Shown: positions 18,543 to 27,131 of the stretch, one piece after another
Numbering within the stretch: position 1 is the stretch's first letter
How the letters are laid out: every line of letters starts with the position of its first letter
Assembly (NCBI RefSeq): GCF_001426865.1
Contig: NZ_LMFO01000033.1
Coordinates: 186,001-250,000, forward strand
Length of the DNA: 64,000 nucleotides
Direction: 5' to 3'
Source of the DNA: Paenibacillus sp. Root52
GTDB lineage: Bacteria > Bacillota > Bacilli > Paenibacillales > Paenibacillaceae
Notes under the pieces: model-generated
What the model saw: the letters and a program-made list of their open reading frames with translations, nothing else
Told to the model about the DNA's origin: nothing
Database searches by the model: none
Translations under genes and position numbers: made by a program

Positions 18543-19619
18543 ATGAATATGTCTGAGATTCTCAGGGAAGTGGGACGGGGCAAACGAGGTTCACGTGATT
18601 TAAACTATGCCGAGGCATTGGCTGTTGCAGAGAAGATTCTGAAGCAGGAGGTATCACCAGCCCAGGCGGGAGCCTTTCTGATGGCTGAACGAATGAAGAT
18701 GGAGAATGTTGAAGAACTCGAAGCCTTCATTCATGCATGCCGCAACAGTGCGGACAGAATGTCTTTTTTCCATAATGGACTTGATTGTGCAGGGCCTTAT
18801 GATGGACGAACGAAGTCGTTTATGGCGACGTTTCCGGTTGCCTTTGTATTAGCTGCTACGGGTGTCCCTGTAACATTGCATGGGAGCGAGCCTTTGCCTC
18901 CTAAGTGGGGGGTAACGTTACCGGTGCTGCTAAGAGAAGCGGGAATTCATACGTCTACAATGGATCGGGACGATGCCAAACGTGCAGCCTCACGTACCAA
19001 TGTCATGTTTGTTTCTTCAGAAGACTGGTGCATTCCGTTGAAGCAGCTTCGGCCGCTTCGGGAGGAGCTTGGCTTCCGCACGGTGTTCAATACAGCAGAG
19101 AAGTTAATTGACTTTAATCACTCGCCTTATCTTATTTTTGGTGTGTTCCATAATACATTTCTAGATCGGATTGCGAAGCTGCTCACCAAATTTAATTACC
19201 GCCGAGCATATGTTGTGCAGGGTATGGAAGGCTCTGAGGATCTGTACATTGATCGACCTACGCGGGTATACGCGGTGGAGGCTGGGGAGATGAAGCTTGA
19301 ACTGATTGATCCTGCTGCATACGAACTGGATATCCCTGTACCTGATTTGGTCTGGACGGCTGCGAAGCAGTTGGAAGTAGCGGAAGCGGTGCTAAGTGGT
19401 TCAGGGCATACAGCCTTTGTGAACCAGGTTCTGTTAAATGCTGGATTCCGTCTATATGCTGCTGAGCGTGTTGGGTCTGTCGAGGAGGGTATCTACACGT
19501 GCCAGAGTGTGCTGGAAAGCGGAGCGGCATATCGCTTATATCAAGAATGGTGCGTCTCGATGGGTGGAGAGCTGCCGGATAGTAGAACGGTGTCTGCCTA
19601 TCCGGCATCGTCCGGATAA
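18543..19619 (+). CDS. TrpD2-like anthranilate phosphoribosyltransferase homologue
   Basis: 358 residues from the ATG at 18543, behind GGAGGG. The helical N domain (RDLNYAEALAVAEKILKQEVSPAQAGAFLMAERMKMENVEELEAF) and alpha/beta domain follow the TrpD/nucleoside phosphorylase class II fold. The PRPP-binding glycine motif (GTGGD) of true TrpD is replaced by AGPYDGRTKSF, as in the TrpD2/YbiB group. YbiB of E. coli is reported to bind nucleic acid rather than make tryptophan. No trp genes are nearby. It lies 18 bp after the ANTAR gene, so the two are probably cotranscribed. The role in nitrite assimilation control is inferred. Confidence 0.8.
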   Translation: MNMSEILREVGRGKRGSRDLNYAEALAVAEKILKQEVSPAQAGAFLMAERMKMENVEELEAFIHACRNSADRMSFFHNGLDCAGPYDGRTKSFMATFPVAFVLAATGVPVTLHGSEPLPPKWGVTLPVLLREAGIHTSTMDRDDAKRAASRTNVMFVSSEDWCIPLKQLRPLREELGFRTVFNTAEKLIDFNHSPYLIFGVFHNTFLDRIAKLLTKFNYRRAYVVQGMEGSEDLYIDRPTRVYAVEAGEMKLELIDPAAYELDIPVPDLVWTAAKQLEVAEAVLSGSGHTAFVNQVLLNAGFRLYAAERVGSVEEGIYTCQSVLESGAAYRLYQEWCVSMGGELPDSRTVSAYPASSG

Positions 19620-19632
19620 TCTCTAATCTATA

Positions 19633-20181
19633 TCAGTCCCAAGGATAATTAACGGTCAGGAAGTCAGCAAATTTCTTGCTCTCTTCCCGCCGCTGCTTCC
19701 GCATGGCCGCCCGAGCTGGAGCGGTCTCATAGAGTTTCATTTCTTCTTCCGTCTCCGGGATCAGGCGTGGAACGATGAGTTTGCGGTTGTCTTCGTCCAG
19801 GGCAACAAAGGTCAAGAAAGCAGTCGCAGCGATTTTTTTCTCACCTGTCTTCAGATCTTCACGGATCACTTTCACAAAAATCTCCATGGAACTGCGTCCT
19901 GTCCAAGAAGCGAATGACTCCAGTGTCACGGAATCCGTTGGGTTGATGGGATACAAGAAGTCGACAGAATCGGTTGAAGCGGTCACGGTATTGACTCTGC
20001 ACAGTTTGGAAGCTGCGATGGATGCAATATCATCGATGTAGGACATCAGCTTGCCGCCAAATAACGTATTATGATTGTTACAGTCGGTCGGAAATACCCT
20101 TGCTGTCTTGTAACAACGTGTCTCACGCACGTACTTTTTCTCCACTTGATCTAGCTCTGTAGGTTTAGGGATCTCTCTCAT
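19633..20181 (-). CDS. acyl-CoA thioesterase (hotdog fold)
   Basis: 182 residues. The hotdog core has the family signature NNHNTLFGGKLMSYIDDIASIAA, with the catalytic Asp/Asn region in GGKLMSYID, and TASTDSVDFLYPI. It hydrolyses acyl-CoA thioesters in the cytoplasm; the YkhA-type proteins of Bacillus are close in pattern. The C terminus is a charged helix (RAAMRKQRREESKKFADFL). GGAGGAA precedes the ATG. It converges on the TrpD2-like gene with 13 bp between stops. Confidence 0.88.
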   Translation of the reverse strand: MREIPKPTELDQVEKKYVRETRCYKTARVFPTDCNNHNTLFGGKLMSYIDDIASIAASKLCRVNTVTASTDSVDFLYPINPTDSVTLESFASWTGRSSMEIFVKVIREDLKTGEKKIAATAFLTFVALDEDNRKLIVPRLIPETEEEMKLYETAPARAAMRKQRREESKKFADFLTVNYPWD

Positions 20182-20373
20182 GTTGTTTCCTCCTGACAGT
20201 ATGGGCGTTGCTTATCTGCAAGCTTGCGTTGTACTCCTCCACTAATACGTATCTCTATTTGTTTTCTCTCTTGAAGTGGTCGTACTTTTTTAGAAGTCGC
20301 ACTTCTAGTATAGGTTTCGGTTGTTTTCATATACAAATGTAGGGAGTTTTCAGACACGACCTAGAGTGTGAAT

Positions 20374-20413
20374 CAAAAAAAACCGCCAGGCGCGGACCGG
20401 CGCGCGGGCGATT
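20374..20413 (-). terminator. terminator of the acetate transporter gene
   Basis: On the minus strand a GC-rich hairpin (CGCC...GGCG outer, GCGC/GCGC inner) is followed by eight T residues. It lies 120 bp past the satP-like stop; a second hairpin (GCCTTCAAGCACATTGCTTGGGGGC, positions ~20462-20486, split here only by position) lies between. Confidence 0.65.
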
Positions 20414-20534
20414 AGTGTATTTATTGTGCACCACTACGAACCTGATACTCTCAAGTTAGAGGCCTTCAAGCACATTGCTTGGGGGCTTCTTCTTCGTGGA
20501 TGCGGATAGCTTGCATGTATGGCTTGCTGGTATG

Positions 20535-21158
20535 TTAAGCCTTAGGTTTGAAAATGCCCGATGGGCCTCCGATTGGCAAGAACTCCCGTCCGAAGTGAGC
20601 GTTCAGTACAGAAGCACCTGTGCCATACAATGACACGATTCCGATCGCAAGTTCTGCATAAGCTGCGATGGTATGGAAGATGTGAGGAGCTACGCCAAAA
20701 GCATCAAAGGTCAGACCAAGGAACAAGAAGTCAATCAGAATAAAGATAATAAGCAGCACTTTGTTGGCTTCCACGGCACCCAGGGTCATGAAGAGGGTGA
20801 ACACGAGATATCCGGCAAAAGCAAATCCGAGCTGTTTACCATCAGTCTGTTCCGCCAGCGTTGATCCAAATACACCCATTTTGATCATCCAGTTTGCTCC
20901 CATTGCAAACCAGAAGAAGGCGTATGCGCCAAAGGCAGTGGTACCAAAGGTATTGTTGCGTTTGGAATCTTGAATGCAGGCGAACAACTGAGCGAATGCA
21001 CCCAGGAAGATCGCCCAAGGAATAGCGTAGCTAAGTCCTTCGGTGATGCCGAGCTTCTGGGAAGAAGCGACAAGTGTAACGATAGCCAACCCAAATAACC
21101 CCATTGCGCTGGGATCGGCGTTTATGATTTTAACTTGTGTCCGTGAATCAGTTTGCAT
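20535..21158 (-). CDS. acetate uptake transporter, GPR1/FUN34/SatP family
   Basis: 207 residues with six transmembrane helices. The family motif NPxxxG appears near the N terminus as ADPSAMGLFGLA. Other blocks are GLSYAIPWAIFLGAFAQLFACI, TFGTTAFGAYAFFWFAMGANWM and LGLTFDAFG. The family carries acetate and succinate in symport with protons. A GGAGG site precedes the ATG. It is monocistronic with its own terminator. Nothing nearby points to acetate metabolism, except possibly the thioesterase next door. Confidence 0.88.
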   Translation of the reverse strand: MQTDSRTQVKIINADPSAMGLFGLAIVTLVASSQKLGITEGLSYAIPWAIFLGAFAQLFACIQDSKRNNTFGTTAFGAYAFFWFAMGANWMIKMGVFGSTLAEQTDGKQLGFAFAGYLVFTLFMTLGAVEANKVLLIIFILIDFLFLGLTFDAFGVAPHIFHTIAAYAELAIGIVSLYGTGASVLNAHFGREFLPIGGPSGIFKPKA

Positions 21159-21740
21159 GGTGTTGATAAGCCTCCAATAATATCATATCAGGATCATGGG
21201 CTTGTATAAGCCATCCTCTAAACTATATCGTTCGTATCCGCCGGGTCCGGACACACACATCGCCCTATTGTACCCGAATGAATCGGTTATGGAAAGGGAT
21301 TTTATTACCTTATGATGGCCGTTGTGGACAGTTATTAGACAAATGTTAGCCACATTTATACAAATAATGGGGTTAGGCAAGCTAAATTGAGGTAACGAAA
21401 TAGATTAAATTAGTGCTAAATATGTACAGTGCCCCTCTGTTTACTAGGAATTAACCCGGTGGGTGAACTTGTAGGCGGGTGGGGTGCTTTTCTTAAAGGG
21501 GTACACAATAATGACACATTTTTTAGTAGAGCAGTTGAAGGAGTGTGCAGGTAAAATAGGGAAGGAAATAAAGGCGTTATATTAAGGGTTTGGGGTAAAT
21601 ATTAACCTAACGATGATTCTAACTATCAAAAATTGGAGTAAGATACAAAACATCCATGGCTCTTATGCCATATGTTAAACCAACTATAGATTGACAGAAA
21701 AATCTAGAATATAACACAGAAATAAGGAGGTCTTAGGCAA
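21159..21740. other. 582 bp intergenic region
   Basis: Lies between satP-like and the Spo0E-like gene. It holds the satP promoter on the minus strand and the Spo0E-like promoter region on the plus strand. A run of G-rich sequence (about 21450-21490) stands out. I see no credible gene and no clear riboswitch. Confidence 0.5.
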
Positions 21741-21926
21741 ATGGTTATGAGTTTGGATTTAATTAATCGGATCGAGAAAGCCAGACGTAGCCTTCACATG
21801 TTGGTCGAACATCATGGGGGCGGGCTAGGGCATCCCGACGTCATTCGGCAGTCCATGGCTTTGGATGAATTAATCAATGAATACAATCGATTAAATCGGA
21901 GTCAGACGAGGGCAAGAATGATATAA
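21741..21926 (+). CDS. Spo0E-like aspartyl-phosphate phosphatase
   Basis: 61 residues in two helices, with the family signature SxxLDxLI as SMALDELINEYNRL and a first helix LINRIEKARRSLHMLVEHHG. Such proteins remove phosphate from Spo0A~P and so delay sporulation. The length is typical of the family. AAGGAGG precedes the ATG. It supports an endospore-forming host. The gene is isolated and its regulator is not visible. Confidence 0.85.
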   Translation: MVMSLDLINRIEKARRSLHMLVEHHGGGLGHPDVIRQSMALDELINEYNRLNRSQTRARMI

Positions 21927-21990
21927 TTCCAAGCGATATCAATGAACATATTCAACCTTTTTACATATAGATCAACATCGTTGCATCCTA

Positions 21991-22062
21991 TATTCGATGC
22001 TGAGATGCTGGCAGGCATCCTTCGTAATCAAAAGCGGACTTTTTGAATAATCTCTATAAATC
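21991..22062 (-). repeat. dispersed repeat family 2, copy 1
   Basis: Reading the minus strand, GATTTATAGAG, TTCAAAAAGTCCGCTTTTGA, TTACGAAGGATGCCTG and CAGCATCGAATAT match the plus-strand copy at 30490-30564 with few differences. It lies between the Spo0E-like gene and the glnL-like terminator. Confidence 0.8.
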
Positions 22063-22072
22063 GATTATCCTT

Positions 22073-22148
22073 ATGCGGACATGTAAAAAACTGGAATATA
22101 CAGCGCAAGAACAAAGGGCTGTATCATTCCAGTTCGGTCATGTCCGTA
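22073..22148 (-). terminator. terminator of the GlnL-like gene
   Basis: On the minus strand AACTGGAATGATACAGC pairs with GCTGTATATTCCAGTT, followed by TTTTTT (arms 22118-22134 and 22087-22104). An outer ATACGGACATG/CATGTCCGCAT stem extends the hairpin. Confidence 0.8.
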
Positions 22149-22169
22149 TATTATTGTGCGCTGAGCTTC

Positions 22170-23099
22170 CTAATGTAGTAAGCGCTTGGCTTCCAGATAG
22201 AGAACTTGGACGAATTTCTTCGTGTTAATGCGCGTTTGGGACAAGGATGGTTCCACATTGTTTTGTAGCTCAAGCATTTTCTTGCGGATCTCCGTGAAGT
22301 CGAAAAATTTGGATGCGTAATTCTCAAACTTAGGATGGGTGTAATCCGTCAGTCCTAATGAAACGACATGGCTTAACGTTTGGAAGATTGCTCGACGAAC
22401 GCGTTGCTCCGACGCTTTTACTTCCTTGGTTATTTCAGCGGCTGAAGCATCCGCTCCCAGCTTACGGAGAGCCACATTGTGAAAAATATCTTTGAGCGAC
22501 GGCAGCGTATACGTAGAAAACTTCTGGTCTTCCGGCTCGAGTTGTTCCAGATATTCAAGCATATCTAGAAGGTCTCTGCTGCCCGCTTCACCAATCATCC
22601 CCATCTCGGATAGGAGGAAGTGTCCTGCCGTTGCAATGGTTTTGTCAGGGGCGTGTGAAGCTGTGCGTTCTGAGGTTTGCAGTCGGGACAAGCCTTGAAG
22701 TGTACGCTGAATATCCTGAATCGATTGTTGCATGCGCAGACGCTCCTCGACTAAACGCAGAACAGACATAATCTCCAATCGATTAATTGGCTTCGTAACA
22801 TAGTATTCCACCCCAAGAGAATAGGCTTCCCCTATCATGTTTTTGGACTCAATCTGGGAGATCATAACGACCTTTCCATTGAATCGTCCTTCTAGTGCGC
22901 GTACGGTTTGTATCCCGTCTCGTTGCGGCATGAGTAGATCAATGAGCAGGACGTCTACCTTATGCATCTCTAACAGATCGGCATGAATATGAATTCCGTC
23001 CTCGGCTTCTCCAGCAATTTCCCCAAGCCCCTCATCTTCAATAATATCAATTAGCATAGAGCGAACTCCCGCATCATCATCAACAATAAAATAACGCAT
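22170..23099 (-). CDS. glnL: GlnL/YcbB-type response regulator
   Basis: 309 residues. Receiver domain with D7-D9 pocket, phosphoacceptor D54 (VLLIDLLMPQRDG), Ser in MISQIE and Lys in VTKPI. After a coiled linker (~118-145) comes the YcbB-type C-terminal DNA-binding domain (~150-309: LREA-like helices, VKASEQRVRRAIFQTLSHVVSLGLTDYTHPKFENYASKFFDF). In B. subtilis GlnL with its kinase GlnK responds to glutamine and controls a glutaminase-glutamine transporter operon. Here no kinase is visible, but an AGCS symporter is divergent at 23637, so the regulatory link is likely. Symbol assigned by domain pattern and neighbour. Confidence 0.78.
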   Translation of the reverse strand: MRYFIVDDDAGVRSMLIDIIEDEGLGEIAGEAEDGIHIHADLLEMHKVDVLLIDLLMPQRDGIQTVRALEGRFNGKVVMISQIESKNMIGEAYSLGVEYYVTKPINRLEIMSVLRLVEERLRMQQSIQDIQRTLQGLSRLQTSERTASHAPDKTIATAGHFLLSEMGMIGEAGSRDLLDMLEYLEQLEPEDQKFSTYTLPSLKDIFHNVALRKLGADASAAEITKEVKASEQRVRRAIFQTLSHVVSLGLTDYTHPKFENYASKFFDFTEIRKKMLELQNNVEPSLSQTRINTKKFVQVLYLEAKRLLH

Positions 23100-23636
23100 T
23101 CTCAGTCTCCTCCCCTCTTGATAAGGGATGTAATTGGCACATCAATAGACTAAGACGGTATCCCGTCACCGTTGTCCGTTGGTTGAACATCATTATTCTT
23201 ATCATACTTCGTTCCCTATCCCGATGTGAAGACCATGGAATCCCATTACATCATGTTAGGACATGTTGAGCCTTATCCACCCTTATTGAAGAAAGCTTAG
23301 TGTATCAGATACGGTTCTTTTTTTGAATGGTGATGTTAGGTAACATAACAGCATTTGGGCCAAAGTTCGATTTTTTATAAAAAAATTAAATGATTCGATG
23401 TAGGTATTTGTCGATTTCCGTAGTTGAGATTGTAGTATAGGTAACATCTATAAGAGTACAACCATGCTTATGTGTAATGGTACAAACCATATGCACTTAA
23501 CGACAAGTGTATCCAGATTCAAGCAGCCCATTCCGGGCAAGTCATATTGTGCATGAATCTAGGATTGGAACAACATTTCAGTCGTGCAATTAGAGGGGCT
23601 ATATAACGAACAAAAATGTAAAAGGGGGCGTTGCCG
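23100..23636. other. 537 bp divergent regulatory region
   Basis: Lies between the GlnL-like gene and the symporter gene and must hold both promoters. AT-rich tracts occur near 23370-23400. I could not assign a definite -35/-10 pair or a GlnL direct repeat, and see no gene. Confidence 0.45.
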
Positions 23637-25064
23637 ATGGAGCAAACAATACAAGATATCGTTGTCAATTTCAACGATTTTCTATGGTCTAAGCTATTAA
23701 TTATATTGTTGGTCGTATGTGGTGTGTATTTCACAACCAAAACCAAGTTCATGCAGTTCCGTATGATCGGTGATATGGTGAAAGTGCTCGCTGAGCCTCG
23801 AAGCAAGGAACCGGGTAAAATCTCGCCGTTTCAGGCTTTTTGTATTAGTATGGCCGCACGTGTAGGCACAGGAAACATCACAGGTATAGCTATCGCTATA
23901 GCGCTTGGTGGTCCTGGAGCTGTATTCTGGATGTGGATCATCGCCATTATTGGTTCCGCCTCCAGCTTCGTGGAGAGTACGCTTGCTCAGATCTATAAAA
24001 TTAAAGACAATGGTGGATTTCGCGGAGGCCCTGCCTATTATATGGAGCGGGGGCTTGGTAAGCGCTGGATGGGTGTTCTTTTTGCGATTCTCATTACATT
24101 GTCCTTCGGGCTTGTCTTTAACGCTGTGCAGTCAAACACGATTACAGTAGCATTCCAAAATTCATTTGGCATGGATCGGTTGACTGTTGGAATCGTAATG
24201 GCCGTGATATTTGCAGCCATCATCATGGGTGGTGTGAAGCGGATAGCCAAGGCATCGGAGTACATCGTTGTTGTTCTGGCTGTCTTGTATATTGGTGTGG
24301 CGGCATTTGTTGTGCTGTCGAACATCACACAGCTTCCAGCCATGATTGTCCTTATTGTAAAGAATGCCTTCGGCATTGAACAGGTAGCCGGGGGTACGCT
24401 AGGAGCGGCATTGATGAACGGGGTTAAACGTGGTTTGTTCTCCAATGAAGCAGGGATGGGTAGTGCACCGAATGCCGCAGCCACAGCAGATACGTCTCAC
24501 CCTGTGAAGCAAGGACTTATCCAAGCCTTTGGTGTGCTGACAGACACACTGATCATCTGTACAAGTACTGCGATGATTATTTTGTTATCAGGCGTGTATC
24601 AAGGCTCTGACTTAGGTGGTATTGAATTGACCCAGGCTGCACTGAGTGTGCATATTGGATCATGGGCTTCTGGTTTTCTCGCTATTATGATATTCCTATT
24701 CGCCTTCAGTACACTTATCGGAAACTATTATTACGGCGAAACGAATATTGAATTTATCAAATCCAATAAGGGATGGCTATGGCTGTATCGTGTGAGCGTT
24801 ATTGCTATGGTTCTGTTCGGAGCAGTAGCTAAAGTACAGCTGGTTTGGGATCTGGCAGACTTGTTCATGGGACTTATGGTTGTCGTGAACCTGATTGCAA
24901 TTCTAATGTTGTCCAAAGTTACGTTTGCCGCTCTGAAAGATTATAAGAAACAAAAAGCTGAAGGACATAACCCGGTCTTTACACGTGATCGAATTCAGAT
25001 TCCGGGTGAAGTAGAGTGCTGGGAATCTGAGGCGGAAGTAGTGACTAACCAGAGTAAAGCGTAA
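23637..25064 (+). CDS. amino acid:Na+ symporter, AGCS family
   Basis: 475 residues from the ATG at 23637, after AAAAGGGGGCG; a TTG two codons upstream is less well spaced. About ten to eleven transmembrane helices are visible. Family signatures are SMAARVGTGNITGIAIAIALGGPGAVFWMW, GGFRGGPAYYMERGLG and KRGLFSNEAGMGSAPNAAATADTSHPVKQG. AGCS members import alanine, glycine or glutamine with sodium. Divergence from a GlnL-type regulator favours glutamine (GlnT/AlsT type), which is an inference from context. Confidence 0.88.
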   Translation: MEQTIQDIVVNFNDFLWSKLLIILLVVCGVYFTTKTKFMQFRMIGDMVKVLAEPRSKEPGKISPFQAFCISMAARVGTGNITGIAIAIALGGPGAVFWMWIIAIIGSASSFVESTLAQIYKIKDNGGFRGGPAYYMERGLGKRWMGVLFAILITLSFGLVFNAVQSNTITVAFQNSFGMDRLTVGIVMAVIFAAIIMGGVKRIAKASEYIVVVLAVLYIGVAAFVVLSNITQLPAMIVLIVKNAFGIEQVAGGTLGAALMNGVKRGLFSNEAGMGSAPNAAATADTSHPVKQGLIQAFGVLTDTLIICTSTAMIILLSGVYQGSDLGGIELTQAALSVHIGSWASGFLAIMIFLFAFSTLIGNYYYGETNIEFIKSNKGWLWLYRVSVIAMVLFGAVAKVQLVWDLADLFMGLMVVVNLIAILMLSKVTFAALKDYKKQKAEGHNPVFTRDRIQIPGEVECWESEAEVVTNQSKA

Positions 25065-25130
25065 AGTGTAGCTTCGAAGTGGCTTGTGTGGACACCAGAC
25101 CATGCACACTAATGTAAAATAGTAAAATAA

Positions 25131-25172
25131 ACAGGGCTTCTACAATCCCGTAAAGGGATGAAGAAGCCCTGT
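25131..25172. terminator. bidirectional terminator
   Basis: ACAGGGCTTCT and AGAAGCCCTGT arms, with an inner ATCCC/GGGAT stem, followed by TTTG on the plus strand. It separates the symporter from the convergent chemotaxis gene. Confidence 0.8.
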
Positions 25173-25225
25173 TTGTCACATTCCCAGTGAAGGGGTGCTG
25201 ATCCACCTGGGAAATGCATTTTCGT

Positions 25226-26068
25226 TTATTTGGAGATCGAGTAGCTGATCAGTTGCTCGGACAAAGTTTTCATCTGTTCGCCAGTCTGGTTCAGCTTCTC
25301 AATGACATCGGTGAAGGATTGGACCAGGTTAGCTTGTTCTTGGGAAGAAGCCGCTATCTGGGAAACCTCAACCTCCATCTGTTTGATTACCTGCTGAACA
25401 TCTTTCAGGCTGGCATCAATATCTGTCGTTGCTTGTTTGGCATCCACAGACAGCTTACGCACTTCAGAAGCGACAACGCCAAATCCTGCACCTGCTTCCC
25501 CCACACGTGCTGCTTCAATCGCAGCATTAAGTCCGAGTAGATTCGTTTGTTCGGAAATCTCACGAATGAATCCAGCGACTTTGTTAATCTGGGAGGAGTT
25601 CTGCACAGCAAGGCGTGCATTCTCAAGGATTTGTTCACTGGTTGCTTGCAATTCCTCAGCATGAGCCGCAACGTGCTGAACCATATCCACCAGATTTGTA
25701 TTGATATTTTGATTTTCCTGTATAATATCCTCAAGTTGATTCTGGTTCGTCTGATCATAGGATACGCAGAAAACCGCCACAACGCTGTTATGGTCGTCAA
25801 AGATTGGGATGTTCAGAACATCTAGTTCACGGCCAAAAATTTCTATAGGCAGGTTCGAGATCGTAGCTTCACGCCCATTTTTCAGTACGGCAAAGTTTCT
25901 GTAATCGTCTAACAGATCCATCCCTCTGCGGAAGCCAAGGTCAACAAAATTTTCCGTCGTAAACACTTCCACGACTTTTTCATGATCATAGAGGGTCAAG
26001 CTAGCAGGTTCTCTAAGAATCAGACTAATATAAGGCATAGCTTTCGTAAGAGCATCGATCACATTCAT
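25226..26068 (-). CDS. soluble methyl-accepting chemotaxis-type protein
   Basis: 280 residues without a membrane segment. The N-terminal ~115 residues form a small globular sensor (DHEKVVEVFTTENFVDLGF, PIFDDHNSVVAVFCVSYDQ). The C-terminal part is a short MCP signalling coiled coil with the hairpin tip EISEQTNLLGLNAAIEAARVGEAGAGFGVVASEVRKLS, which contacts CheA and CheW. It resembles YfmS-type cytoplasmic receptors of Bacillus. The ligand is unknown. It is transcribed alone. Confidence 0.85.
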   Translation of the reverse strand: MNVIDALTKAMPYISLILREPASLTLYDHEKVVEVFTTENFVDLGFRRGMDLLDDYRNFAVLKNGREATISNLPIEIFGRELDVLNIPIFDDHNSVVAVFCVSYDQTNQNQLEDIIQENQNINTNLVDMVQHVAAHAEELQATSEQILENARLAVQNSSQINKVAGFIREISEQTNLLGLNAAIEAARVGEAGAGFGVVASEVRKLSVDAKQATTDIDASLKDVQQVIKQMEVEVSQIAASSQEQANLVQSFTDVIEKLNQTGEQMKTLSEQLISYSISK

Positions 26069-26355
26069 GGTTTAAAGCCACCCTTTCCATATTTGAAATT
26101 TAATTTGATATAATTGGACGCGCGCAACACTGTATCTTTCATCGGATTTAAGAACGTAATCCTGAACGCTTTTTGAGATAAAATAATGACAGTTTTCAGT
26201 CTTATTTCTAAATTGTCTTCCATTAAAAATGATTTATTGGATATAAGTGCTAGTTGTAACTGTTTTTATATCAAGATATTTGTAAATGTGCATATCAATT
26301 TTGGGACATATGTCCGTTTATGTACGTTATTAGGGTGAGAAGGAGGTTGGGCTGG

Positions 26356-27048
26356 ATGAGAGAAATTATGGATTTTGAGCGGATGCGTCAGCTTGCACGT
26401 GACCATGGATTAGACCAGGTGTTGGATCAATCTGCCTTCGCTGAGCTCAGACTGCTTGAAGCTTCTAAAGGGGAAATCATCTGTGCCAAAGGAGAACGAC
26501 CCGAGCGTCTATATTTTCTAGTTCAGGGTAAACTCAAAATCTATACCACGCTACCCAATGGTAAATCTCTGTTGCTTCGTTTCAGCACCCCACTTGCACT
26601 TGTATGCGATCTGGAACTGGTGAACGGCAAAGAAGCGAAAAATACAGTCGAATCGGTTAACAAAAGTTTGCTGCTCGCTGTTAGCTATCGTTACCTGCAA
26701 AACACCTATGCTGAGAATGCAAGGTTCCTCCATTTCATGCTTGAACAGGTGACACATAAGCTGTACACGTTCTCTAACCTATCGAGTTTAAATCTGTTGT
26801 ATCCGGTCGAAAGTCGGTTTGCGAGTTATATGCTGTCTATCATGGAGCAGGAGAACGAGGTGACTGAAGAGATTCAGACCTCCAAGCTGACCGAGCTTGC
26901 GGACATGTTAGGCACGAGTTACAGACATCTGAACCGTGTGATTCTTGACCTGAGCGAGCGAAATATTATCCGCAAAGAGCAGCGCAAGATTGTGATTAAC
27001 AATCTAGAAGAGCTGCGCGAAATTGCAGGTGGAAATATGTATGAGTGA
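26356..27048 (+). CDS. Crp/Fnr-family regulator
   Basis: 230 residues from the ATG at 26356, behind AAGGAGG; the longer frame from 26320 overlaps this site. A cyclic-nucleotide-binding-like beta barrel (~20-140: GEIICAKGERPERLYFLVQGKLKIYTTLPNGKSLLLRFSTP) precedes a Crp-type helix-turn-helix (~165-215: TSKLTELADMLGTSYRHLNRVILDLSERNIIRKEQRKIVI). The pattern is close to YeiL. I see no N-terminal cysteine cluster for an Fe-S centre. The target and effector are not evident. A terminator separates it from convergent pepT. Confidence 0.85.
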   Translation: MREIMDFERMRQLARDHGLDQVLDQSAFAELRLLEASKGEIICAKGERPERLYFLVQGKLKIYTTLPNGKSLLLRFSTPLALVCDLELVNGKEAKNTVESVNKSLLLAVSYRYLQNTYAENARFLHFMLEQVTHKLYTFSNLSSLNLLYPVESRFASYMLSIMEQENEVTEEIQTSKLTELADMLGTSYRHLNRVILDLSERNIIRKEQRKIVINNLEELREIAGGNMYE

Positions 27049-27057
27049 CAGAAGAAA

Positions 27058-27088
27058 GCACCCTTCTTGCCAAATGCAATGAGGGTGC
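27058..27088. terminator. terminator between Crp/Fnr gene and pepT
   Basis: GCACCCT (27058-27064) and AGGGTGC (27082-27088) arms, followed by TAATTCATTTT on the plus strand. Confidence 0.6.
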
Positions 27089-27131
27089 TAATTCATTTTA
27101 AGCGATTCCTATTCGTTCGATCTCCGAACTG

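Noticed and set aside
22170..22190. AAGCGCTT-containing sequence at the end of the GlnL-like gene, as a cre site
   Set aside because: It lies within the 3' coding end of the gene and is not near a promoter.
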